From the NCBI GenBank assembly GCA_028274885.1, contig JAQCMX010000199.1, positions 1 to 10,953 of the forward strand: DNA of 10,953 nt. The letters run 5' to 3'. This document shows, in pieces, positions 1 to 6,611 of this stretch. A program made the position numbers and the translations under genes. Each line of letters starts with the position of its first letter. The first letter of the stretch is position 1. Origin of the DNA: Haloarculaceae archaeon. GTDB taxonomy: Archaea > Halobacteriota > Halobacteria > Halobacteriales > Haloarculaceae. The notes beneath the pieces are model-generated. The model ran no database searches and was not told the DNA's origin. It worked only from the letters and a program-made list of their open reading frames with translations.

Positions 1-78
1 GTGGCAGTAGGGGATTACAACAGCTGTCTGAGACTGTCGCAGCTTTGTCACCAGCACAAGCAGAATTTCCGTAAACCG

Positions 79-85
79 AAATAAT
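79..85 (+). promoter_or_regulatory. TATA-like box of the sufS gene
   Basis: AAATAAT preceded by a purine-rich BRE-like CCGAA lies about 33 bp ahead of the sufS ATG at 115. An archaeal TSS about 26 bp from the box would leave a leader of only a few bases, the usual haloarchaeal arrangement. The assignment rests on position and composition only. Confidence 0.45.
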
Positions 86-114
86 GTTCCCCGTTCGGGC
101 CATGAGAGTAAGTA

Positions 115-1362
115 ATGGCAACACCCGAATCCCAGCACGTAGACATTCCGTCCATCCGGGATGACTTCCCGATTCTCGACCGCGAGTTTGGCGGCGAGCA
201 GATCGTGTATCTCGACAACGCGGCAACGACACAGACCCCGGATCAGGTGATCGATACCATCGCGGAATACTACCGGCAAACGAACGCGAACGTTCACCGC
301 GGGCTCCACCAGCTCTCACAGGAGGCAAGCGTTGCCTACGAGGAGGCCCATGACAGGCTTGCGGAGTTTTTCGGTGCGAGCGGTGGACGCGAGGAGATGA
401 TCTTCACGCGCAACACAACCGAATCAGAGAATCTCGTGGCCTACGCATGGGGGTTGTCGGAACTGGAGCCCGGCGACGAGGTTGTGATGACCGAGATGGA
501 ACACCACTCCTCACTCGTCACCTGGCAACAGATCGCAAAACGAACGGGGGCGGAGGTCAAGTACATCCGTGTCGACGAGGACGGATATCTCGATCTGGAG
601 CACGCGAAGGAACTGATCACCGACGACACCCAGATGATCAGCGTCGTGCACGTCTCGAACACGCTCGGGACGATCAACCCGGTCGGGACACTGGCGGAGA
701 TCGCCCACGATCACGACGCACTCATCTTCGTTGATGGCGCCCAGTCGGCCCCGAACATGCCAATCGACGTCGAGGAGATCGACGCCGACTTTTTTGCCTT
801 CTCGGGACACAAGATGGTCGGCCCTACAGGGATCGGAGGCCTCTACGGCAAGAAACACCTGCTCGAAGGTATGGAGCCGTTCCTCTATGGCGGCGAGATG
901 ATCTCGAGGGTGACCTACGAGGACGCCACCTGGAACGAACTGCCGTGGAAATACGAGGCCGGCACGCCCCCGATCTGTCAGGGGATTGCACTCGCTGCGG
1001 CCGTAGACTACCTCGATGAGATCGGCATGGAAAATATCCATCGCCACGAGGACGCGCTGGCACAGTACGCCCTCGAACGGTTCGAGGAGTTCGACGACGT
1101 GACCGTCTACGGGCCAGCAGCGGGCAAACAGCGCGGCGGACTGGTCGCGTTCGATCTCGATACTGTACACGCCCACGATCTCTCGGAGATACTCAACGAC
1201 TACGCCGTCGCGGTTCGGGCCGGCCACCACTGCACCCAGCCACTGCACGACAAGATCGGGGTCACGGCAACCGCACGTGCCTCGTTTTACATCTACAACA
1301 CCCGTGCGGAGATCGATACGATGATCGAGGCCATCGACGACGCGCGACAGTTGTTCGGATAA
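115..1362 (+). CDS. sufS: SufS-type (group II) cysteine desulfurase
   Basis: This is a PLP-dependent cysteine desulfurase of the SufS/CsdA class (aminotransferase class V fold). It removes sulfur from L-cysteine as an enzyme persulfide plus alanine and supplies Fe-S cluster assembly in the cytoplasm. At 415 residues it has full family length. Visible motifs are LDNAATTQ (33-40), the EHH cofactor-stacking histidines (129-131), VDGAQS with the pyridine-nitrogen Asp207, SGHK with the Schiff-base Lys233, and RAGHHC with the persulfide Cys373 in the short lobe typical of SufS. The ATG at 115 is favoured because the N-terminus (IRDDFPIL) starts as in the family and a TATA-like box lies just upstream. 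No sufU, sufE or sufBCD gene lies in the window, so its sulfur acceptor is not shown. The stop codon abuts the stop of the opposing tfb gene. Family assignment is very secure; the specific SufS role is inferred. Confidence 0.95.
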   Translation: MATPESQHVDIPSIRDDFPILDREFGGEQIVYLDNAATTQTPDQVIDTIAEYYRQTNANVHRGLHQLSQEASVAYEEAHDRLAEFFGASGGREEMIFTRNTTESENLVAYAWGLSELEPGDEVVMTEMEHHSSLVTWQQIAKRTGAEVKYIRVDEDGYLDLEHAKELITDDTQMISVVHVSNTLGTINPVGTLAEIAHDHDALIFVDGAQSAPNMPIDVEEIDADFFAFSGHKMVGPTGIGGLYGKKHLLEGMEPFLYGGEMISRVTYEDATWNELPWKYEAGTPPICQGIALAAAVDYLDEIGMENIHRHEDALAQYALERFEEFDDVTVYGPAAGKQRGGLVAFDLDTVHAHDLSEILNDYAVAVRAGHHCTQPLHDKIGVTATARASFYIYNTRAEIDTMIEAIDDARQLFG

Positions 1363-2400
1363 TTACAGCTGTCCTGCGTCCTCTGCCGCCTGCATCACCT
1401 CGCGGTAGCGGTTGCGGATCGTGACCTTACTGACCTGTGCAACCTCCGACACCTCCGCCTGCGTCAACTGTTCGCCGGTCAGTTGCCCGGCCGCGTAGAT
1501 CGCGCTGGCAGCGATACCGACCGGGTGTTTGCCGCTGTGGACTTCCTGCTCGATTGCAACGTCGATGAGGTCTCGCGCCCGGCGTTCGGTCTCGGCGGAA
1601 CAGTCCAGTTGCGACGTAAAGCGCCCGACGTACTCCTCGGGATTGGTCGGGGCGATCTCGAGATCGAGTTCCCGCGAAACGTACCGGTAGGCACGCTTGA
1701 GTTCCATCTCGTCGATGCGGCTGACCGCCGCGACCTCGTCGATCGAGCGGGCAACGCCGTCCAGACGGGAGGCAGCATACAGGGTGGCGGTGGCGATGCC
1801 TTCGATCGAACGACCCGGGAGCAGTCCGTCGTCCAGGGCACGCCGGTAGATGACACTTGCTGTTTCCCGGACGGATTCGGGCAGGCCGAGGGCGGAGGCC
1901 ATCCGGTCGATCTCGCCAAGCGCCTGTTTGAGGTTGCGCTGTTTGCTGTTCTGTGTCGAGAATCGCTCGTTCCAGGTTCGGAGTCGCTGCATCTGCTGGC
2001 GTTTCCGTTTCGAGAGGGCGTTTCCGTACGCGTCCTCGTCACGCCAGTCGATCTTGGTCGCCATCCCCCGATCGTGCATCGTAACGGTCGTGGGCGCACC
2101 GACCCGTGACTTTTTTTCCGTTTCATTGGCGTCGAACGCACGCCACTCAGGCCCTGGATCGATCTGTTCGGAGTCGACCACCCGGCCACACGCCTTACAG
2201 TGTCGTTCCGCCCGCGACTCGTCGTAGACCAGGGAGCCATCACAGTCCGGGCACCGCTCGGTCCCCTCGGCCGCCCTGTTCTGTGACGTGTCGTCTTCGC
2301 CGCTGACATCCTCTGATGGGGTTGTTTTTGACTGTTCCTGCGCCGTGGACTGGTTGCGGTCTTTCTGTGGTCCGTACCGCGATTGCGACGATTCTGTCAT
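1363..2400 (-). CDS. tfb: Transcription initiation factor IIB (TFB)
   Basis: This is an archaeal general transcription factor that bridges TBP/TATA and RNA polymerase and sets start site and direction. A hydrophilic tail of about 48 residues precedes a zinc ribbon (C50-x2-C53 and C68-x2-C71). The B-finger/reader follows, with the family signature SRVGAPTT (98-105), MHDRG and AYGNALSKR. Two cyclin-like repeats come next (about 155-245 and 250-343), the second carrying the BRE-contacting helix-turn-helix near 311-335 (LTQAEVSEVAQVSKVTIRNR). Length is 345 residues against about 300-340 for the family; the excess is the N-terminal tail. An in-frame TGA lies two codons upstream of the ATG at 2400, so that start is the first possible one. 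Haloarchaea carry several TFB paralogues with partly specialised regulons, and which one this is cannot be told here. The gene converges on sufS with zero spacing and is divergent from the aldo/keto reductase gene. Confidence 0.96.
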   Translation of the reverse strand: MTESSQSRYGPQKDRNQSTAQEQSKTTPSEDVSGEDDTSQNRAAEGTERCPDCDGSLVYDESRAERHCKACGRVVDSEQIDPGPEWRAFDANETEKKSRVGAPTTVTMHDRGMATKIDWRDEDAYGNALSKRKRQQMQRLRTWNERFSTQNSKQRNLKQALGEIDRMASALGLPESVRETASVIYRRALDDGLLPGRSIEGIATATLYAASRLDGVARSIDEVAAVSRIDEMELKRAYRYVSRELDLEIAPTNPEEYVGRFTSQLDCSAETERRARDLIDVAIEQEVHSGKHPVGIAASAIYAAGQLTGEQLTQAEVSEVAQVSKVTIRNRYREVMQAAEDAGQL

Positions 2401-2407
2401 CCCCAGT

Positions 2408-2426
2408 CACCCCGTATCGAGGGGTG
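2408..2426. repeat. Inverted repeat in the tfb leader/promoter
   Basis: CACCCC-(7 nt)-GGGGTG forms a perfect 6-bp inverted repeat whose inner edge is 7 bp ahead of the tfb start codon. It lies where the start site and any short leader should be. It could be an operator, such as an autoregulatory site, or an RNA hairpin near the start. The sequence is seen directly; the function is inferred. Confidence 0.4.
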
Positions 2427-2495
2427 CACTTACGGTTTCGATGCGGTCCGTGTGTCCGACTCCTGGTGCGATGACGACTCGTGTATGTGCTAGTG

Positions 2496-2507
2496 ACATG
2501 CACATGT
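2496..2507. repeat. Short palindrome, possible operator
   Basis: ACATG-CA-CATGT is a perfect 5-bp inverted repeat in the tfb/aldo-keto reductase intergenic region, about 96 bp upstream of the tfb start. Such dyads are typical binding sites for dimeric helix-turn-helix regulators, but no regulator can be named and chance occurrence is possible. Confidence 0.25.
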
Positions 2508-2567
2508 TTTTTGTTCGAACAGCCACTTAGTATTTCCCGTTTAGAAAATTTAGTTTTGTTTTACCCA

Positions 2568-2575
2568 TTATATAT
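2568..2575 (+). promoter_or_regulatory. Strong TATA-like element
   Basis: TTATATAT lies in an AT-rich stretch. If read on the plus strand it would start a transcript near 2598 and give the aldo/keto reductase gene a leader of about 79 nt. Because the element is nearly symmetric it could instead drive minus-strand transcription toward tfb with a leader of about 145 nt. The orientation is undecided. Confidence 0.4.
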
Positions 2576-2676
2576 GATAGTTTGCCAAGCAATAGTTCTC
2601 TATTTCCGTTGGGTGTGGGTGCCACTCGACGGCGGCAGTCCCAACATTTCTGTCGGTCCCTGTCCTCAGTGTTTGT

Positions 2677-3678
2677 ATGAGCCTCGATCTGGATACGGTG
2701 GCCCTCGGAACGACGGGCCTGTCCGTCAGCGAGATCGCATTTGGGACCTGGCGGTTCGGGCGAGAAACCGCAGCGGGTAATCTCGAGACGGATCGCGAAA
2801 CGGCCCACAGGCTGCTCGACGCATACGAGGGTGCTGGTGGTCGTTTCATCGACACCGCGAACGTGTACGGGGAGGGTGACAGTGAGCATTGGATCGGCGA
2901 GTGGCTGGCCAAGCGCGACCGTGAGGAGTTCGTGCTCGCGTCGAAGATCTACTTTCCAACCCGCGAGAACGACCCGAACGCCGGGGGATTAAACCGCAAG
3001 CACCTCAGGAGACAGCTCGATTTGGTGCTCGACCGCCTGGACACGGAGTACCTCGATATCCTGTTCGTTCACCGCTGGGACGAGCAGACCCCCCTCCGGG
3101 AGTTTCTGTCGACGCTGGACCGGTTCGTGAAGTCCGGCCGCGTGCACTATCTGGGGGCGTCGACACTGCGGCCAGACGCCTGGCGCCTGGCGCGGGCCAA
3201 CGAACTCGCACGCCAGCACGGCTGGGAACCGTTTTCGATCACACAGCCCCGCTACAATCTGGTCAACAGGGAGATCGAAGGGGCCTACATGGAGTTTTGT
3301 CGTGAGCGTGGGATCGGGATTGTCCCCTGGAGTCCACTGGCACAGGGCTTTCTGACCGGAAAGTACGAACGCGAGGACAGTCCCCCAACAGATTCGACCG
3401 CCTCGGACACGGAGGGCTGGCGTGACAGGTACCTCACAGAAGAGAACTTCAAGACCCTCGATGTCGTCCGCGCGGTGGGTGAGAAACTCGGAGCAACGCC
3501 GGCACAGGTGGCTCTGGCTTACCACCGCCACCACCCGGACATCACGGCACCGATCGTCGGGGCTCGGACCGTCGACCAGCTCGAAGAGAACCTCCAGGCC
3601 GGGACGGTCTCGCTGTCGGCCGAGCAGTTCGACCGGCTCGAAGAGGCAGAGGCTGGCCCGTTCGACAATCTCCTATGA
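2677..3678 (+). CDS. Aldo/keto reductase
   Basis: This is a cytosolic NAD(P)H-dependent oxidoreductase with the AKR TIM-barrel fold; the substrate is unknown. At 333 residues it has full family length. The catalytic tetrad is visible: Asp59 and Tyr64 in FIDTANVYG, Lys90 in LASK, and His132 in LFVHRWD. Other AKR hallmarks are the N-terminal GTTGLSVSEIAFGTW, the ITQPRYNLVNR strand, the VPWSPLAQGFLTGKY segment, and the C-terminal cofactor loop around PIVGARTVDQLEENL. The tetrad and the PWSPLAQGFLTGKY motif resemble the AKR11-13/YajO-like bacterial branch. The ATG at 2677 fits the family N-terminus. The stop overlaps the start of the dipeptide epimerase gene (ATGA), so the two are almost certainly one transcription unit with coupled translation. 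No weak or missing residue was seen. Confidence 0.93.
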   Translation: MSLDLDTVALGTTGLSVSEIAFGTWRFGRETAAGNLETDRETAHRLLDAYEGAGGRFIDTANVYGEGDSEHWIGEWLAKRDREEFVLASKIYFPTRENDPNAGGLNRKHLRRQLDLVLDRLDTEYLDILFVHRWDEQTPLREFLSTLDRFVKSGRVHYLGASTLRPDAWRLARANELARQHGWEPFSITQPRYNLVNREIEGAYMEFCRERGIGIVPWSPLAQGFLTGKYEREDSPPTDSTASDTEGWRDRYLTEENFKTLDVVRAVGEKLGATPAQVALAYHRHHPDITAPIVGARTVDQLEENLQAGTVSLSAEQFDRLEEAEAGPFDNLL

Positions 3679-4736
3679 ACACCCACCCTCGGATCGTCTC
3701 GACAGGAACGGAACGGATCAGCCTGCCACTGGCGACTGCGTTCAGGACCTCCCGGGGGAGTACCCAGACGACCGAGAACCGCCTCGTTCGGGTGACAGAC
3801 GAGGATGGCCGGATCGGGCGAGGTGCCGGGGCTCCCCTGGCGTACTACGGGGAGACAACAGCGAGTGCCGGGGAAGCTCTACCGGTCCTGCTGGAAGCGG
3901 TCGAACGCATCGGCGACCCACACGCCCAGCAGGCAATCGCGGCCGACCTCGCAGCGCGGGCACCGGAGGAGGCGGCTGCGCGGGCGGCCGTCTCCATTGC
4001 CGTCCACGATCTGGCGGCCCGACAGACCGGGGAGCCACTGTACCGCCGATTGGGACTCGACCCGGAGCGCGCCCCACCAACGTCGTACACGATCGGTATC
4101 GCAGACCCTGGCGAGATGGCGGCCCGTACACGCCACGTTCGGGAGGCAGGCTATCCGATCCTGAAGCTCAAACTCGGGACCGACCGGGATCGCGCGCGGG
4201 TGTCAGCGGTCCGGGAGGCTGCTCCGGAGGCAACCCTCCGGGTCGACGCCAACGGAGACTGGACGCCACAGGAGGCGATAGAAAACGCCGAATGGCTTGC
4301 CGAGGCAAACGTAGAGTTTCTCGAACAGCCCGTCCCGGCGACGGATCTCGAGGGACTGTGCCGGGTGAGTGAGTCGGTTCCGTTCCCGGTCGCGGCCGAC
4401 GAATCCTGTGTGACCGCGGAGGACGTGCCACGGGTCGCCGACGCCGTCGACATCGTCGTTGTAAAGCTGATGAAATGCGGGGGTGTACGCGCCGCACGGA
4501 GACACATCGCCACGGCCCACGCACACGGGCTCGACGTCATGATTGGCTGTATGATCGAAAGCGACGCCTCCATCGCCGGGGCCTGCCACCTGGCACCCCT
4601 GTGTGAGTACGTCGACCTCGACGGCTCGTTGCTGCTCGCGTCTGATCCCTGTAGCGGGGTCGAGTTCCGTGGGGGACAGGTCGATCTTGAGGCGGTTGCG
4701 GCGGGAACCGGGGCTCGGGAGAACGACGAGTGGTAG
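3675..4736 (+). CDS. Dipeptide epimerase (enolase superfamily, muconate-lactonizing/L-Ala-D/L-Glu epimerase type)
   Basis: This enzyme belongs to the MLE subgroup of the enolase superfamily, whose members abstract an alpha proton next to a carboxylate bound to Mg2+. The 353-residue protein has the N-terminal capping domain (about 1-120) and a barrel domain with K164-x-K166 (LKLKLG), metal ligands Asp191 (DANGDW), Glu217 (EQP) and Asp242 (ADES), then KLMKCGG (264-270) supplying the opposite-face base, and DLDGSLLL (314-321). KxK together with KLMKxGG and DGS matches L-Ala-D/L-Glu and related dipeptide epimerases better than muconate cycloisomerase or o-succinylbenzoate synthase. Archaea lack the murein such enzymes recycle in bacteria, so the true dipeptide substrate here is open. 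The start ATG overlaps the reductase stop by 4 bp, indicating coupled translation. No DUF1611 partner gene is adjacent. Confidence 0.88.
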   Translation: MNTHPRIVSTGTERISLPLATAFRTSRGSTQTTENRLVRVTDEDGRIGRGAGAPLAYYGETTASAGEALPVLLEAVERIGDPHAQQAIAADLAARAPEEAAARAAVSIAVHDLAARQTGEPLYRRLGLDPERAPPTSYTIGIADPGEMAARTRHVREAGYPILKLKLGTDRDRARVSAVREAAPEATLRVDANGDWTPQEAIENAEWLAEANVEFLEQPVPATDLEGLCRVSESVPFPVAADESCVTAEDVPRVADAVDIVVVKLMKCGGVRAARRHIATAHAHGLDVMIGCMIESDASIAGACHLAPLCEYVDLDGSLLLASDPCSGVEFRGGQVDLEAVAAGTGARENDEW

Positions 4737-4771
4737 AACGGGTGTGGCACTGAGTTTTCCTGGGAAAGGAC

Positions 4772-4778
4772 TTACTTA
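4772..4778 (+). promoter_or_regulatory. TATA-like box of the first Dsb-like gene
   Basis: TTACTTA, preceded by purine-rich GGAAAGGA that could serve as BRE, is centred about 27 bp ahead of the ATG at 4802. This spacing predicts a leaderless transcript and supports the ATG at 4802 over the in-frame TTG at 4796. Confidence 0.5.
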
Positions 4779-4801
4779 CCGGTGGGATCCAATCGTTGGG
4801 T

Positions 4802-5422
4802 ATGAACCAACACACGCGACGGCGGTTTCTGGCGGCGGGTGCTGCCGCATGCACGACAGTGGCCGGGTGTCTGGGCGGGGGGAGCACGAACGCTGATCCC
4901 GAGGAGATCGACACCGAGGACCGACCAGCGCTGGGGGCCGAGGATGCACCGGTGCGGGTGACGACCTTCATCGACTTCTCATGTCCGGGCTGTCGGCGGT
5001 TCGAGGACCAGATCTTTCCGCTGATCTTCGAGCGCCACGTCCAGACCGGACAGGTTCGGTATCTCCACGCGGACTTTCCAATCCCGGTCGACGAGACGTG
5101 GTCATGGGCGGTCGCAAGCGCAGCACGGGCGGTTTTTGCCGAGGCCGGCAGCGCCCCGTTTCGGGAGTTTGTGACGAACATTTTCCGCCGACAGGGGAGC
5201 TACTCCTACGACGTGCTGGAGACCGTCGCGAACGACGTGGCCGGTGTCGGAACCGCGGCGCGGACCGCAGCCGAGGATGATACGTACCGCGACGCGGTCG
5301 AGGCCGACAGGGACCGCGGCGAGGACTGGGGGGTCAGCGGAACGCCGGCGGTCTTCGTCGCGGATTCGAATGTCGATCCGGGCTACGAGGAGATCCAAAG
5401 CGCCATTGAAGATGAGCGCTGA
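4802..5422 (+). CDS. DsbA-like thioredoxin-fold Tat lipoprotein (CPGC)
   Basis: This is a probable cell-surface thiol-disulfide oxidoreductase. The 206-residue protein starts with a twin-arginine signal (TRRRFLAAG, 5-13), a short hydrophobic stretch, and a lipobox ending in Cys23 (VAGC), so it should be exported folded and lipid-anchored. An acidic spacer (about 26-50) precedes a thioredoxin-fold domain with C61-P-G-C64 in FIDFSCPGC. A helical insertion follows (DETWSWAVASAARA onward), then the cis-proline loop at GTP (Pro182). This resembles DsbA/DsbG/thioredoxin_4 proteins. CPGC differs from the classical DsbA CPHC, which may shift redox potential; whether it oxidises, isomerises or reduces is unknown. 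It has a close paralogue immediately downstream at 5497-6180. The ATG at 4802 is preferred over TTG at 4796 because of the TATA box spacing. Confidence 0.9.
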   Translation: MNQHTRRRFLAAGAAACTTVAGCLGGGSTNADPEEIDTEDRPALGAEDAPVRVTTFIDFSCPGCRRFEDQIFPLIFERHVQTGQVRYLHADFPIPVDETWSWAVASAARAVFAEAGSAPFREFVTNIFRRQGSYSYDVLETVANDVAGVGTAARTAAEDDTYRDAVEADRDRGEDWGVSGTPAVFVADSNVDPGYEEIQSAIEDER

Positions 5423-5467
5423 ACCGACCGGCCGGGGATCTCTGCTGGATCCACCGAAGTCGGATGG

Positions 5468-5475
5468 TTTTATTA
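5468..5475 (+). promoter_or_regulatory. TATA-like box of the second Dsb-like gene
   Basis: TTTTATTA is centred about 25-26 bp ahead of the ATG at 5497. It predicts a leaderless transcript and argues against the in-frame ATG at 5464, which would place the promoter inside the gene. It also shows that the two paralogues can be transcribed separately. Confidence 0.6.
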
Positions 5476-5496
5476 TCTGCCGTTCAAGTGTTGCGT

Positions 5497-6180
5497 ATGG
5501 ACGGATCGACCAGACGACAGTTCCTCGCGACCAGTACGGCACTGTGTGTGGCCGCCGCCGGGTGTCTCGGTGACGACGGCCAGTCATCCGACGAGACGAA
5601 CGAAGCGACACCGGAGGAGGGGGGCAACGACGGCGAAGCGACCGGAGACGACGCCGGGGCGGCCGACCAGGGCATCGATCGTCCAGCTGTTGGTTCTGCG
5701 GACGCGCCTGTGACCGTGACCGTGTATTCGGACTTCTCCTGTCCGCACTGTCGTCGGTTCAAAGCGGAGGTGTTCCCACAGCTCGAAACCGAGTACATAC
5801 AGGCGGGCGACCTCCGGTATCAACACGGCGACCTGCCGCTCCCGGTCGACGAGACGTGGTCGTGGGCGATCGCAAGCGCGGCACGGGCTACATTCGTGGA
5901 GGCGGGCAACGACGGGTTCTGGGAATTCCTGCCGAGCATCTTCGAGCAGCAGGGAGACTACTCCTACGAGATGGTCGAAACCGTCGCCGACGACGCGGCC
6001 GGCGTCGGGACCGCAGCGCGAACCGCCGCCGAAAAAGAAACTTATCGTGACGTCGTCGCCGCGGACCGCGAGCGTGCGAGAGCGATGGGTGCAGAGGGTA
6101 CCCCGACAGTCTTTATGAACGATGAGCGGATCGAGCCGAGTTTCTCCGCGATCGGGGATGCCATCGAGCAGCGACTCTGA
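5497..6180 (+). CDS. DsbA-like thioredoxin-fold Tat lipoprotein (CPHC)
   Basis: This is a second surface thiol-disulfide oxidoreductase of 227 residues. It has a twin-arginine signal (STRRQFLATS, 4-13), a hydrophobic stretch, and a lipobox with Cys23 (AAGC). A strongly acidic low-complexity linker (about 26-65) should hold the catalytic domain away from the membrane. The thioredoxin fold carries C82-P-H-C85, the classical DsbA dithiol, and a GTP cis-proline loop (GTPTVFM). It shares long near-identical blocks with the upstream gene, such as LPVDETWSWA versus IPVDETWSWA, AGVGTAARTAAE, and EAG...F.EF...IF..QG.YSY. This points to tandem duplication. The linker is about 20 residues longer than in the first copy. 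The ATG at 5497 is chosen because the Tat motif begins right after it and a TATA box sits about 26 bp upstream. Confidence 0.92.
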   Translation: MDGSTRRQFLATSTALCVAAAGCLGDDGQSSDETNEATPEEGGNDGEATGDDAGAADQGIDRPAVGSADAPVTVTVYSDFSCPHCRRFKAEVFPQLETEYIQAGDLRYQHGDLPLPVDETWSWAIASAARATFVEAGNDGFWEFLPSIFEQQGDYSYEMVETVADDAAGVGTAARTAAEKETYRDVVAADRERARAMGAEGTPTVFMNDERIEPSFSAIGDAIEQRL

Positions 6181-6249
6181 GAAAGGATACTGCCGACCTC
6201 TGAAAACAGGCCACCAACAGAAAGGCGATACAGTAGTTGGCAGACGGGA

Positions 6250-6408
6250 CTAGCTTCGACGGGTCGATCGCGCCTTGCGGACATCGGCACCGTCACGTAT
6301 CTTATCCTCACACTGGGGACAGACTCTCGGTTTGTCGATTCCATTGGGCGTGAAAACACGCGCGTAGTCAGCCGTCACGAACGCACCGCAGTTCTGGCAT
6401 TCCGGCAT
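6250..6408 (-). CDS. Small zinc-ribbon-like protein, DUF7563-type
   Basis: This 52-residue minus-strand ORF begins MPECQNCGAFVTADYARVF and ends DVRKARSTRRS. Two CxxC pairs (C4/C7 and C30/C33) should bind one zinc. The pattern, with YARVF after the first pair and PRVCPQCEDKIRDG around the second, matches my recollection of a small haloarchaeal family (DUF7563); function is unknown. It is too short for most automated calls, yet a TTAAGA box lies about 28 bp upstream of the ATG, which fits a leaderless transcript. The basic tail (KARSTRRS) stands out in an acidic proteome and could favour nucleic-acid or ribosome binding, but that is inference. It converges on the second Dsb-like gene with 69 bp between. 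Confidence 0.82.
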   Translation of the reverse strand: MPECQNCGAFVTADYARVFTPNGIDKPRVCPQCEDKIRDGADVRKARSTRRS

Positions 6409-6433
6409 ACATCTGATCTATTTGTGCGGTCCG

Positions 6434-6439
6434 TCTTAA
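6434..6439 (-). promoter_or_regulatory. TATA-like box of the zinc mini-protein gene
   Basis: On the minus strand GATTAAGAC contains a TTAAGA box centred about 28 bp ahead of the ATG at 6408, the expected spacing for a leaderless haloarchaeal transcript. It supports the small ORF as a real gene. Confidence 0.5.
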
Positions 6440-6547
6440 TCATTGGTGGTACGTAGCGGCCCACACCCGGGTGCTTACGGTACGTGATAACAAGAGCCAT
6501 GACAGCGTTTGGCACAGCACTATGAGCAGCAGTCGTGTCGAAACGGG

Positions 6548-6596
6548 TGTGATCCCTGTTGGAACAGGGTGATAACAGACACCACGAGGGATCACA
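6548..6596. repeat. Nested inverted repeats downstream of the KaiC-like gene
   Basis: TGTGATCCCT (6548-6557) and AGGGATCACA (6587-6596) form a perfect 10-bp inverted repeat. Inside and overlapping its left arm, CCCTGTT-GG-AACAGGG (6554-6569) forms a second perfect 7-bp hairpin that cannot coexist with the first. The structure begins 15 nt after the stop of the minus-strand gene at 6612, so it would sit in that gene's 3' UTR. No clear T-run follows on the minus strand, so a simple terminator is not certain. Role unknown. Confidence 0.5.
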
Positions 6597-6611
6597 GGAT
6601 GAGTTTAGCCG

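Larger units (their letters stand above)
2401..2676. promoter_or_regulatory. AT-rich divergent intergenic region between tfb and the aldo/keto reductase
   Basis: This 276-bp gap separates the divergent tfb and aldo/keto reductase genes. The half near tfb is GC-rich and holds two inverted repeats (2408-2426 and 2496-2507). The middle (about 2518-2600) is strikingly AT-rich for this genome and contains the best TATA-like run of the window at 2568-2575. No convincing small gene was found. A possible 13-codon minus-strand ORF starting at 2574 has no supporting feature. Confidence 0.6.

Noticed and set aside
1..85. Open frames running in from the window start and ending at TAA 72-74 or 83-85
   Set aside because: Two plus-strand frames are open, but each is under 30 codons. 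The more protein-like one (LSETVAALSPAQAEFP) has poor GC at third positions, so a 3' end of an upstream gene cannot be supported.
511..1248. Long minus-strand open frame inside sufS
   Set aside because: Mirror reading of a GC-rich gene; no family features, and sufS on the plus strand has every catalytic motif.
1483..2309. Long open frames on both strands inside tfb
   Set aside because: Arg/Ser/Pro-rich or featureless shadow translations of the TFB gene.
2527..2574. Minus-strand mini ORF MGKTKLNFLNGKY in the AT-rich intergenic region
   Set aside because: Only 13 codons, lysine/asparagine-rich because of AT content, and no independent support as an upstream ORF.
3422..4372. Plus-strand open frame of about 316 codons overlapping the reductase and epimerase
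   Set aside because: Extremely Arg/Gly/Ser-rich and crosses two genes with full motifs in another frame; typical high-GC shadow.
4796..4801. Alternative TTG start of the first Dsb-like gene
   Set aside because: Adds only two residues ahead of the Tat signal; the TATA box spacing fits the ATG at 4802 better.
6522..6572. Sixteen-codon ORF starting ATGAGCAGC on the plus strand
   Set aside because: No TATA box at the right spacing, and its sequence is explained by the inverted repeats there.
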